Positions 10,382 through 17,559 of a DNA stretch of 64,000 nt are shown piece by piece. The notes beneath the pieces are model-generated. The model was not told the DNA's origin and made no database searches. It saw only the letters and a list, made by a program, of their open reading frames with translations. Both the position numbers and the translations under genes were made by a program. The stretch is taken from positions 1 through 64,000 of the forward strand of contig JBBQLH010000006.1 in the NCBI GenBank assembly GCA_038327685.1, read 5' to 3'. Source of the stretch: DASQFQ01 sp038327685 (GTDB taxonomy: Bacteria > Actinomycetota > Thermoleophilia > Solirubrobacterales > Solirubrobacteraceae). Numbering within the stretch: position 1 is the first letter of the stretch; each line of letters begins with the position of its first letter.

Positions 10382-10402
10382 CGGCGCGTACCCTGCGCAC
10401 CC

Positions 10403-11494
10403 GTGCCGCGCCTCGCCGTCCGCCCCATCCCGCTCGCGCAGACCCGGGCGCTGCGCCAGGCGGTGCTGCGGCCGCACCAGTCCCTGGAGGAGCTGGCGAG
10501 CCACGAGCCGCCCGGCGCGCTCGCGTTCGGAGCCTTCGGGGGCGACGAGCTCGTGGGCGTCGGCCTCGTCGGGCCCGAAGGTGAGCCGGGGGCCTGGCGC
10601 GTGCGCGGCATGGCGACGGCGCCGCACGCGCGCGGGCGGGGAGCCGGCGGGGCGGTGCTCGATGCGCTCGTCCGCCACGCGTCCGAGTACGGCGCCACGA
10701 GCGTCTGGTGCAACGCTCGCGTCCGCGCGATCTCACTCTACGAGCGGGCGGGCCTTAGTGTGGTCTCTGACGTGTTCGAGCCGCCCGACATCGGTCCCCA
10801 CGTGCGGATGGAGATGCTCATGTTCCAGGGCTTCGGGCCCGAGGTGTTCGAGTGGTTCGACGGGCTCGAGCGCGACAACTCCAAGGCCTACTTCACGGCC
10901 ACCCGCGACCGCTACGAGGCGGACGTGCGCGGCGGCCTCGAGGCGATGCTGGACGAGCTGGCCGCGGACTTCGGCGGGGAGGCGCGCGTGTTCCGCCAGC
11001 AGCGCGACCTGCGCTTCACGCCCGACAAGACGCCCTACAAGGACCGCACCTACGGGGTCGTCCACGGCGTGCCGGGGGCGAACGCCGGCCTCTACGCCCA
11101 GATCTCCTCGCGCGGCCTCTACGCCGGCACGGGCTATCACCAGATGGCGCGGGATCAGCTCGAGCGCTTCCGCGCCGGCGCTGCGGACGACGCCGCGGGG
11201 CGGCGGCTCGAGGCAGCCGCCGCCGCGGCGCAGGACGCCGGGCTCGAGCTCGCCGGGCAGAGCCTGCGCACCGCGCCGCGCGGCTACCCGCGCGAGCATC
11301 CGCGGATCGAGCTGCTGCGCCGCAAAGCGCTGATCGCCGGCCGCGCGCTCGCCGGGACCGGCGGCATCGGGCGCGAGGCCGCGCTCGCGCACGTCGCGGG
11401 CGCGTGGCGCGCCGCGCAGCCGCTGACCGCGTGGCTCGACGAGCACGTCGGGCCGAGCACGCTCCCGCGCGAGGTGCGCGGGCGGCGCCGCTGA
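10403..11494 (+). CDS. GNAT domain fused to DUF2461 domain
   Basis: One uninterrupted frame of 363 codons joins two domains usually found as separate proteins. Residues 1 to about 137 are a GNAT acetyltransferase (GMATAPHARGRGAGGAVLDA, then VRAISLYERAGL). From about 140 a DUF2461 (TIGR02453) protein begins with GFGPEVFEWFDGLERDNSKA and continues with RQQRDLRFTPDKTPYKDRTY. The GNAT part ends where a stop would be expected (GPHVRMEM), and three in-frame ATGs at 10808, 10814 and 10820 could start DUF2461 separately. I see a GTG start at 10403. The gene could be a true fusion or a read-through of a lost stop. Confidence 0.8.
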   Translation: MPRLAVRPIPLAQTRALRQAVLRPHQSLEELASHEPPGALAFGAFGGDELVGVGLVGPEGEPGAWRVRGMATAPHARGRGAGGAVLDALVRHASEYGATSVWCNARVRAISLYERAGLSVVSDVFEPPDIGPHVRMEMLMFQGFGPEVFEWFDGLERDNSKAYFTATRDRYEADVRGGLEAMLDELAADFGGEARVFRQQRDLRFTPDKTPYKDRTYGVVHGVPGANAGLYAQISSRGLYAGTGYHQMARDQLERFRAGAADDAAGRRLEAAAAAAQDAGLELAGQSLRTAPRGYPREHPRIELLRRKALIAGRALAGTGGIGREAALAHVAGAWRAAQPLTAWLDEHVGPSTLPREVRGRRR

Positions 11495-11508
11495 GCCGTC
11501 ACGCTCGC

Positions 11509-11784
11509 TCAGGCGGGCGCCTCGCCGTCGCGCAGGCTCGCGAGGTCGGGGTCGTTCTGCGCCTGCGCGCGGACCTCGTCGCCGCCGAGCTCGATCGCGC
11601 GCTCGAGCAGCGTGCGCGCCTCGGCCGCGGTGCCGTAGAGCGCGTGCCAGCACGCGAGGTCGTACGCGTTGGTGCCGAAGGCGCCGATGCCGAGCTCGTG
11701 GCGCACGGGCAGCCAGCGCAGCGAGCCGGGACCCGGCAGGGCCTCGATCGAGTCGAGCGAGGTCACGCGATAGCGGGCGCTCAC
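11509..11784 (-). CDS. cupin-TPR-type protein with the middle missing
   Basis: 91 residues. The N-terminal part (YRVTSLDSIEA, then RWLPVRHELGIGAFGTNAY) is the start of a family in which a cupin domain of about 100 residues comes next; the C-terminal part (DLACWHALYGTAAEARTLLE, then DPDLASLRDGE) is the closing TPR-like unit of the same family. Here NAY runs directly into DLACW, so the cupin core seems to have been removed in frame. The GTG start overlaps the stop of the upstream gene (GTGA). Family architecture is recalled, not searched. Confidence 0.6.
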   Translation of the reverse strand: MSARYRVTSLDSIEALPGPGSLRWLPVRHELGIGAFGTNAYDLACWHALYGTAAEARTLLERAIELGGDEVRAQAQNDPDLASLRDGEAPA

Positions 11785-12323
11785 GCCGCCCCCAGGTCGA
11801 AGCGACAGCCCGAGTAGTAGTCGCCGGCGCGCGCCGCGAGGAACGCCGTCAGCTCCGCGACCTCGCCGGGGTCGGTCTCGCTGCCGGGCAGCAGCGCGGC
11901 GGTGCGGATGTCGTAGCGCGCCCACTCGATCGAGAGCGTCCGCGCGAGGTTCTCGACGCCCGCGCGCGCGGCCTCCGCGCCGGCGTCGCACGGCGGCGGC
12001 GCGACGAGCAGCAGCTTGCCGCCCGCGTCCGCTTCGATCATCTGGCGGGCAGTCGGCCGCAGCGCCAGCCAGGCCCCGTCGAGCACGTCCCGCGGGCCCG
12101 CCAGCGAGGCGCCGTCCCAGACGACCGCATCGATCAGTTCACGTCCCTCCGCCTCGTCGCCCGTCGGGTCGACGACGACACGGTGCATCCGCGCGCCGAG
12201 CGCGGCGCAGCGCGCCGCGACCGCCTCCCCGAAGCGGCTCGGCGGCTCGGCGGAGGCGAGCAGGACGGTGGTGCCGGTCAGGAGGCCGGGGCGGAGGAGG
12301 GTGGCCGTGGGATTAGCGGACAC
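11781..12323 (-). CDS. short SDR-like protein without the catalytic Tyr/Lys
   Basis: 180 residues with a Rossmann-like pattern and the SDR-type C-terminus ENLARTLSIEWARYDIR followed by GDYYSGCRFDLG. The glycine motif is degraded (TGTTVLLASAEPP) and the YxxxK position reads AEAARAG. It is about 70 residues shorter than usual SDRs. It is therefore probably a non-catalytic relative or an unusual subfamily. The GTG start at 12323 lies just beyond a large palindrome, and the stop overlaps the next gene by four bases. Confidence 0.65.
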   Translation of the reverse strand: MSANPTATLLRPGLLTGTTVLLASAEPPSRFGEAVAARCAALGARMHRVVVDPTGDEAEGRELIDAVVWDGASLAGPRDVLDGAWLALRPTARQMIEADAGGKLLLVAPPPCDAGAEAARAGVENLARTLSIEWARYDIRTAALLPGSETDPGEVAELTAFLAARAGDYYSGCRFDLGAA

Positions 12324-12352
12324 CGCGCGGAGGCTAACGCGTGGTGACACTC

Positions 12353-12491
12353 GCGAACGTCAACGGCAGCTGGGTAGGAGGTGAGTTCGGGGTGTCGGAG
12401 GCGGGGGTGTGGTCACTTGACCCGAATAATTGGGGTCTAGTGACCACACCCCCTCAGACTCACCCCTCACCAGCCGCCGATTGACGTTCGC
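12353..12491. repeat. large imperfect palindrome (element 1)
   Basis: Outer arms of 11 bases match perfectly (GCGAACGTCAA at 12353-12363 against 12481-12491). The inner arms GGGGGTGTGGTCACT (12403-12417) and its complement (12439-12453) match over 15 bases, and the stem continues past one mismatch into GACCC/GGGTC around a short AT-richer loop (AATAATT). The intervening parts of the arms are also similar. It lies in the spacer between two divergent genes, so it is not simply a terminator. A related structure is at 31.06-31.25 kb. Confidence 0.8.
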
Positions 12492-12546
12492 TGGTCCTAC
12501 CGCGAACGGCCGCAACCTCGCCACGCCACTCGGGTTGCAGCGAGTC

Positions 12547-14838
12547 ATGCGGATTCTGCTCACCGCGTGCCTCGCGCTGCTCCTCGCCCCCGCCGCCGCC
12601 CACGCCCGCGTGGTCGTCGTCGCGGCTGACCGCCCCGAGGCGGCGCTGCTCGACGTGGGCTCGAACGCGATCGTGGCCCGCGTACCGCTGCCCGGCCGCG
12701 CGCGCGCCGTCGCGACCGCGAACGAGGGCTCGCGGGCCTACGTGGCGGCCGGCCGCGACGTGACCGCGATCGACCTCGGGACCCGCGCCGCAGTCGGGAC
12801 CGCCACGCTGAAGAGCGCCCCCACGACGGTGGCGACCTCGCCCGACGGCGCGCGCGTCTACGCGACCCGCGGTCGCGCCCTGGACTTCATCGACGCCGCG
12901 ACGATGCGCCCGCTCGCCGCCATGCGCCTGCCGCGCGCCGTCCGCGCGCTCGCGGTCACGCCGGACGGGACGCGCGCCCTGGTGACCTTCGCCGGCCGTC
13001 GCGGAGGCGCGGCCGTGCTCGACCTCACGACCCGGCGCGTGCGGAAGAACGTGCGGATCGCCGGTGCCGGCGCCATCGCCTTCGACGACGGCGACCGCGC
13101 TTGGATCTCGTCGCTCACGCGTGTGCACAAGCGTCGCGCGGGCCGTCTCGTGCCCGTCGACCCGGTCAGCGGCTCCCTCGGCCGCCCGATCACGCTCCGC
13201 CGCGCGCAGGGCGGCGGCGGGCTCTCGATCCGAGGCCGCCGCGCCTTCGTGGCCGCGGGCGGCGCGGCGATGCGCGCCGTCGTCGTCGACCTCGGCCGCC
13301 GGCGCGTGATCAAGAGCCCTCGGACCGGCCGCGGGCCCGGCGCTCCGGCCTGGTCCTCCGACGGGGTGCGCATCTACGTCGCCGACGGCGGCGGCGCGAC
13401 CCTGTCCGTGCTGTCGGCGATCTCCTACAAGCGGCTGCGCGTGGTGCGCCTGCGCGGCTCGCGGCCGCTCGCGGTCGCCGTCCAGCCCGGGCTCGCGCTG
13501 CTGATCGGCACCGACGCCTCCGAGACGCTCGTGGGCAGCCGCGGCCCGGACCGCATCCTCGGCCTCGGCGGTGACGACCTCGTGCGCGCCGGGCGCGGCG
13601 ACGACCAGCTCGACGGCGGACCCGGCAACGACACGCTCTCGGGCAGCACCGGCGACGACATCTTCGACGGCGGTGACGGCAACGACCGCGCCATCGGCGC
13701 GGCGGGCAACGACGTGCTCGAGCTCGGTCCGGGCGACGACTTCGGCGACGGCGGCCAGAGCAACGACGAGATCGACGGCGGGCCGGGGAACGACCGCCTC
13801 GACGGCGGCGACGCCGACGACACGATCACCGGGGACGAGGGCGACGACACCATCGTCGAGGCCGACCTCGGCAACGACGTGCTGCTCTCCGGCGGCCCTG
13901 GCAACGACGTCATCCGCGGCGGTCGCGGCTCGGACCGCCTGATCGACGGCGGCGACGGCGACGACCAGCTGTTCGGCGAATCAGGCTCCGAGAAGATCGT
14001 CGGCGGCGCGGGCAACGACACGATCGACGGCGGCCGCTCCGGCGACCAGCTGTTCGGCGGCGCCGGCGACGACCACGTCAAGGGCGACCTCGGGCGCGAC
14101 CACATCTACAGCTCGGACGGCGACGACACCCTCGACGGCGGCTCCGACGACGACCACGTCTCGGGTGGCAACGGCGCCGACACGGTGATCGGCGGGCCCG
14201 GCGCGGACGAGCTCTTCGGCGGCCGCGGCAACGACGTCATCCGCGCCGCCGACGACAGCGCCGACGTCGTCTCCTGCGGCACCGGCCACGACACCGTCTA
14301 CGTCGAGAGCACCGCGCCCGACCGCGACCAGCTCTCCAGCTGCGAGGAGGTCATCCAGATCCCGCCCGAGCCGGCCACGGACGCCACCCCTGCGTCGGTC
14401 ATCCGCGGCACGCCCGGCAACGACACCCTGTTCGGCACCGCCCAGCCCGACTCCCTCTTCGGCCAGGCCGGCAACGACGAGCTGTTCGGCAACGAGGCGA
14501 GCGACTACGTCGACGGCGAGGACGGCGACGACGTACTGCACGGCGGACCCGGCGACGACGAGATGTTCGGCCGCTTCGGCAACGACACCGTGCTCGGCAA
14601 CGAGGGCGACGACACGATCGAGGGCGGCTACGGCAACGACGTCGTCGACGGCGGCCCGGGCGACGACACGATCTCGGGCACCCAGGGCAGCGACACGGTC
14701 CAGGGCGGCGAGGGCGACGACCGCATCTCCGAGGTCGACGGCGCCGTCGACCGGATCGACTGCGGCCCCGGCTCGGACGTCGTGTTCGCCGACGCCGACG
14801 ACGTGGTCGCCGCGAGCTGCGAGGACGTCAGGCGGTAG
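12547..14838 (+). CDS. secreted beta-propeller/RTX calcium-binding repeat protein
   Basis: 763 residues from ATG 12547. A signal peptide (ILLTACLALLLAPAAAHA) is followed by a YVTN-like beta-propeller to about residue 315 (for example AYVAAGRDVTAIDLGTRAA, LAVTPDGTRALVTFAG). The rest is RTX repeats of the type GGxGxDxLx, which bind Ca2+ and fold outside the cell. There are two repeat blocks, at about 13.50-14.27 kb and 14.40-14.75 kb. Each ends in a similar cysteine-containing cap, CGTGHDTVYVE...SSCEEV and CGPGSDVVFAD...ASCEDV. No C-terminal anchor is evident. Likely surface or released protein; ligand unknown. Confidence 0.9.
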   Translation: MRILLTACLALLLAPAAAHARVVVVAADRPEAALLDVGSNAIVARVPLPGRARAVATANEGSRAYVAAGRDVTAIDLGTRAAVGTATLKSAPTTVATSPDGARVYATRGRALDFIDAATMRPLAAMRLPRAVRALAVTPDGTRALVTFAGRRGGAAVLDLTTRRVRKNVRIAGAGAIAFDDGDRAWISSLTRVHKRRAGRLVPVDPVSGSLGRPITLRRAQGGGGLSIRGRRAFVAAGGAAMRAVVVDLGRRRVIKSPRTGRGPGAPAWSSDGVRIYVADGGGATLSVLSAISYKRLRVVRLRGSRPLAVAVQPGLALLIGTDASETLVGSRGPDRILGLGGDDLVRAGRGDDQLDGGPGNDTLSGSTGDDIFDGGDGNDRAIGAAGNDVLELGPGDDFGDGGQSNDEIDGGPGNDRLDGGDADDTITGDEGDDTIVEADLGNDVLLSGGPGNDVIRGGRGSDRLIDGGDGDDQLFGESGSEKIVGGAGNDTIDGGRSGDQLFGGAGDDHVKGDLGRDHIYSSDGDDTLDGGSDDDHVSGGNGADTVIGGPGADELFGGRGNDVIRAADDSADVVSCGTGHDTVYVESTAPDRDQLSSCEEVIQIPPEPATDATPASVIRGTPGNDTLFGTAQPDSLFGQAGNDELFGNEASDYVDGEDGDDVLHGGPGDDEMFGRFGNDTVLGNEGDDTIEGGYGNDVVDGGPGDDTISGTQGSDTVQGGEGDDRISEVDGAVDRIDCGPGSDVVFADADDVVAASCEDVRR

Positions 14839-15607
14839 CGCGCGGCCGGCGCGCGGCGCGGCGCGCCTCGCGCAGGCTGCGAACCACGCCCTTGCGGCCG
14901 AGCGAGTCCAGTTCCGCGTAGAGGCCGCGAATCTGGGCGAAGATCTCGTTCGCGACCTGCTGCTGCTGATCGCCGGTCGCGTCGGCGACGGGCTCCCAGC
15001 GCATCGGCTCGCCGTACTGGACGGTGACCTTGGGGAACTGCAGGCGCTTCCAGTTGCGCACCTTCGATGAGCCGTGGATCGCGGCCGGGACCACGGTCGC
15101 GCCCGACTCGAGCGCGATCCGGCCGATCCCGCGCTTGGGCTGCTCGGACAGCTTGCCCGTGCGCGAGCGCCCGCCCTCGCAGTACATGACGATCAGCCCC
15201 CCGCGCTCGAGGATCGAGTTCGCGGTGATGAACGCCTCCTCGTCGCGGTAGCCGCGCCGCACCGGGAAGACGCCGCCGTGGCTGTAGACGAACTGCATCG
15301 GCCGCGCGAACAGCTGCGACTTGGCCATGAAGCGCACCCGCCGCCGGATGAACGCGCCGACGAAGAAATGGTCCATGAAGGAGAAGTGGTTGGGCGCGAT
15401 GATCACCGGCCCGGTCGGGACGTTCTCGGCGCCGATCCCGCGCGCACGGAAGAACGTCCACGCGTACAGCGAGGTGAGCGTGCGCACGACCTCGTAGACC
15501 CAGTCGGGCTCGCGGGTTCGCGACCGCTCGTGGAAGCGGTCGAAGTACTCCTTGGGACGCGGGTCCTTGTAGACCTGCGCCTTCATGGTCGCGAGATCCT
15601 CGGTCAT
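14828..15607 (-). CDS. 1-acylglycerol-3-phosphate acyltransferase-like (PlsC family)
   Basis: 259 residues. The acyltransferase motif HX4D is present (PNHFSFMDHF, His74 and Asp79), and the phosphate-binding motif reads EGGRSRTG, close to the usual EGTRS. These membrane-associated enzymes acylate lysophosphatidic acid or related lipids. The C-terminal tail is very basic (REARRAARRPRA). The 3' end overlaps the RTX gene by 11 bases, convergently. A second, different acyltransferase lies at 45.4 kb. Confidence 0.88.
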   Translation of the reverse strand: MTEDLATMKAQVYKDPRPKEYFDRFHERSRTREPDWVYEVVRTLTSLYAWTFFRARGIGAENVPTGPVIIAPNHFSFMDHFFVGAFIRRRVRFMAKSQLFARPMQFVYSHGGVFPVRRGYRDEEAFITANSILERGGLIVMYCEGGRSRTGKLSEQPKRGIGRIALESGATVVPAAIHGSSKVRNWKRLQFPKVTVQYGEPMRWEPVADATGDQQQQVANEIFAQIRGLYAELDSLGRKGVVRSLREARRAARRPRATA

Positions 15608-15655
15608 TCTCCCCTCGGCCGAAGATCCTACCCAGTCTCAAGCCAGTTCAGCGTG

Positions 15656-15736
15656 GCTGCGGGACCGGGGCTCCACTCACGCGCCGAGGCTGTCCCGTCC
15701 CCGGCGCGCATCTGCCTATGGAGCCCCGGCCGCAGC
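15656..15736. other. long stem with an inner hairpin (possible structured RNA or palindromic element)
   Basis: GCTGCGG-ga-CCGGGGCTCCA (15656-15675) pairs perfectly, apart from a two-base bulge, with 15719-15736, giving 18 base pairs. Inside the loop CGCGCCG (15680-15686) pairs with 15702-15708. The strand of any RNA is unknown. Confidence 0.55.
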
Positions 15737-15844
15737 TTGCGATCCACGCCGTTGTCCGGACTCGGAGGAGGAGGTTCGAGAGCCGCCGGCGTGCGGGTCC
15801 TGATCGCACGAGAGCAGCATGTCGCCTTGCCGGAGCGCCCACCA

Positions 15845-15891
15845 TCGACCGGCGGGCGGAACTCATGGCCCCTCGGTTCGACCGGCGGGCG
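15845..15891. promoter_or_regulatory. two direct repeats of TCGACCGGCGGGCG upstream of the biotinyl gene
   Basis: Identical 14-mers at 15845-15858 and 15878-15891 are 33 bases apart, close to three helical turns, and lie about 50-95 bases before the GTG start. This fits a regulator-binding site for the biotinyl/enoyl-CoA hydratase pair. Confidence 0.4.
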
Positions 15892-15939
15892 AGCCACTAT
15901 TGTCGGCCCCCCCGAGTTCTGGCGCAAAGGAGCGGCACC

Positions 15940-16152
15940 GTGGCGAACGTGGAGGCCCACATCACGGGCACCGTGTGGAAGATCGAGGTCGAGGTGGGCG
16001 ACACGGTCGAGGAGGGCCACACCGTCGTGATCCTCGAGTCGATGAAGATGGAGATGCCGGTCGAGGCCGAGGACGAGGGGCGCGTCACCGAGATCCTCTG
16101 CCAGGAGGGCCAATCCGTGTCAGAGGGCGACGCCCTCGTCGTCCTCGAGTGA
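15940..16152 (+). CDS. biotin/lipoyl-attachment (biotinyl carrier) domain protein
   Basis: A free-standing 70-residue biotinyl domain starting at GTG 15940, with an AAAGGAG ribosome-binding site. The attachment motif ESMKMEM places the modified lysine at residue 36. Such small carriers deliver carboxyl groups in acyl-CoA carboxylases or decarboxylases. No carboxylase subunit is visible in the window; instead the stop overlaps an enoyl-CoA hydratase-type gene by four bases, so the partner may be elsewhere. Confidence 0.9.
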   Translation: MANVEAHITGTVWKIEVEVGDTVEEGHTVVILESMKMEMPVEAEDEGRVTEILCQEGQSVSEGDALVVLE

Positions 16153-16952
16153 GGTTCACCGAGCTCGCCGAGGGCAAGCTGCGGCTGGACCATCCCGCGC
16201 CGCACGTCGCCCGCCTCACGATCGACAACCCCGCCAAGCGCAACGCGCTGGACCACGACATCCTCGACGCGATCGCGAGCACGGTGCGCGGGCTCGCGGA
16301 TGCGCGCTGCCTGCTGCTGACCGCCGAGGGCCCCGTGTTCTCGGCGGGCTACGACATCGCCGGCCTGCCGCGCGACGAGCTCGCCCACCCCGCCGAGGCG
16401 CCGGTCGCCCATCCGTTCCAGGACGCGATCGACGCCGTCGACGCCTTTCCCTACCCCGCCGTGGCCGCCCTCAACGGCCACACCGTCGGCGGCGGCCTCG
16501 AGCTGGCGCTGAGCTGCGACCTGCGGCTGGCGGCCGAGTCGGCCAAGCTCGGGATGCCGCCCGCGAGGCTCGGGCTCGTCTACTCGCACACCGGCCTGCG
16601 CAAGTGCATCGACGCGATCGGGGTGACGCGAACGCGCCATCTCTTCTTCACCGCCCGCAACGTCAGCGCCGCCACCGCACTCACATGGGGCATGGTCAAC
16701 GACGTCGTCCCGGACGCCGAGATCGGCGAGCACGCGGTCGTCTACGCCGCCACGATCGCCGCCAACGCGCCGCTCTCGCTGGCCGGCAACAAGCGCGTGA
16801 TCCGCGAGCTGCTGGCCGCCGAGGGCCGGCTCGACCCAGAGGTCGAGCGCGAGCTGGTGGCGCTGCGCGAGGCCTGCTTCCGCACGGACGACTTCTACGA
16901 AGGTGTTCGCGCCTTCGCCGAGAAGCGAGCCCCGCAATGGCAGGGGTCCTGA
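16149..16952 (+). CDS. enoyl-CoA hydratase/isomerase family protein
   Basis: 267 residues from a GTG overlapping the biotinyl stop (GTGA). Crotonase signatures are visible: FSAGYDIAGL forms half of the oxyanion hole, and NGHTVGGGLELALSCDLRLA is the CoA-binding helix region. Members hydrate, isomerise, or decarboxylate acyl-CoAs. The coupling to a biotinyl carrier recalls methylmalonyl-CoA decarboxylase-type chemistry, but this is only an inference. The last bases overlap the next gene's start. Confidence 0.88.
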   Translation: MRFTELAEGKLRLDHPAPHVARLTIDNPAKRNALDHDILDAIASTVRGLADARCLLLTAEGPVFSAGYDIAGLPRDELAHPAEAPVAHPFQDAIDAVDAFPYPAVAALNGHTVGGGLELALSCDLRLAAESAKLGMPPARLGLVYSHTGLRKCIDAIGVTRTRHLFFTARNVSAATALTWGMVNDVVPDAEIGEHAVVYAATIAANAPLSLAGNKRVIRELLAAEGRLDPEVERELVALREACFRTDDFYEGVRAFAEKRAPQWQGS

Positions 16953-17530
16953 GAGCCGCGATCCTGCTCGCCGCGCTCGGGCTCGCGGCGCTGTCGGCCT
17001 CAGCGCCGGCCGCGGGCCGCCTGCAACACGGGGTCCAGCTCCCCGCCGAGTCCTTCGACTACGTGACCTGGGACCCGGTGCTCAAGCAGACGCCCAACCG
17101 CGGCTGGCGCCGCTGGGGGACGGAGAAGCTGATCGACACGACGGAGCTCGTGCTGCGCGCCTACCGCGACGCCCATCCGGACGCTCCGCGCGTGCTCGTC
17201 GGCGACCTCTCGCGGCGGCGCGGCGGCTTCTTCGGCGCCCGCTACGGCGGGCTCGGGCATGCGTCGCACCAGGACGGCCTCGACGTCGACATCTACTACC
17301 CGCGCAAGGACCGCCTCGAGCGCGCCGCCCGACGGCCGGAGCAGGTCGACGGCGTGCTGGCGCAAGAGCTCGTCAACCGCTTCGTCCTCGCGGGCGCGAC
17401 CAAGATCTTCGTCGGCCCCCACGTGCGCCTGGGCGGGCCCCGGAGCATCGTCACGCCGCTCGTGTACCACGACGATCACCTCCACGTCAGGCTCTCGTCC
17501 CATCGCGTGAACGAACCGGTTGCGGGGTAG
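16937..17530 (+). CDS. murein endopeptidase-like metallopeptidase (MepA/M74-like, LAS fold)
   Basis: 197 residues with a signal peptide (LLAALGLAALSASAPAA). The zinc-site motifs of LAS metallopeptidases are present: SHQDGLDVDI (His111, Asp118) and HDDHLHVR (His181, His183), as in penicillin-insensitive murein endopeptidase. It probably cleaves peptidoglycan peptide crosslinks outside the membrane. The ATG at 16937 lies inside the end of the previous gene, so it may be in the same operon. An RBS-masking hairpin follows its stop. Confidence 0.85.
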   Translation: MAGVLRAAILLAALGLAALSASAPAAGRLQHGVQLPAESFDYVTWDPVLKQTPNRGWRRWGTEKLIDTTELVLRAYRDAHPDAPRVLVGDLSRRRGGFFGARYGGLGHASHQDGLDVDIYYPRKDRLERAARRPEQVDGVLAQELVNRFVLAGATKIFVGPHVRLGGPRSIVTPLVYHDDHLHVRLSSHRVNEPVAG

Positions 17531-17531
17531 G

Positions 17532-17556
17532 CGACTCCTCAACCTGGGAGGAGTCG
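17532..17556 (+). promoter_or_regulatory. hairpin masking the ribosome-binding site of the first gamma-glutamyltransferase gene
   Basis: CGACTCCTC (17532-17540) pairs perfectly with GAGGAGTCG (17548-17556) around a seven-base loop. The right arm contains most of the GGGAGG Shine-Dalgarno, which sits eight bases before the ATG at 17560. Folding would hide the site; it could also slow transcripts coming from the upstream gene. Confidence 0.65.
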
Positions 17557-17559
17557 TTC

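Larger units (their letters stand above)
15608..15939. other. 332-base gene-free spacer with stem structure and direct repeats
   Basis: No convincing reading frame lies between plsC-like and the biotinyl gene. The spacer holds a strong stem (15656-15736) and a pair of 14-base direct repeats (15845-15891), both listed separately. The ribosome-binding site AAAGGAG for the biotinyl gene is at its right end. Confidence 0.8.

Noticed and set aside
13500..14838. Repetitive DNA that could be mistaken for a CRISPR array
   Set aside because: The repeats are in frame, degenerate and encode RTX motifs; there are no unique spacers of constant length and no cas genes.
15656..15736. Small signal-recognition-particle RNA
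   Set aside because: The stem lacks the conserved SRP apical loop sequence, so it is left as an unidentified structure.
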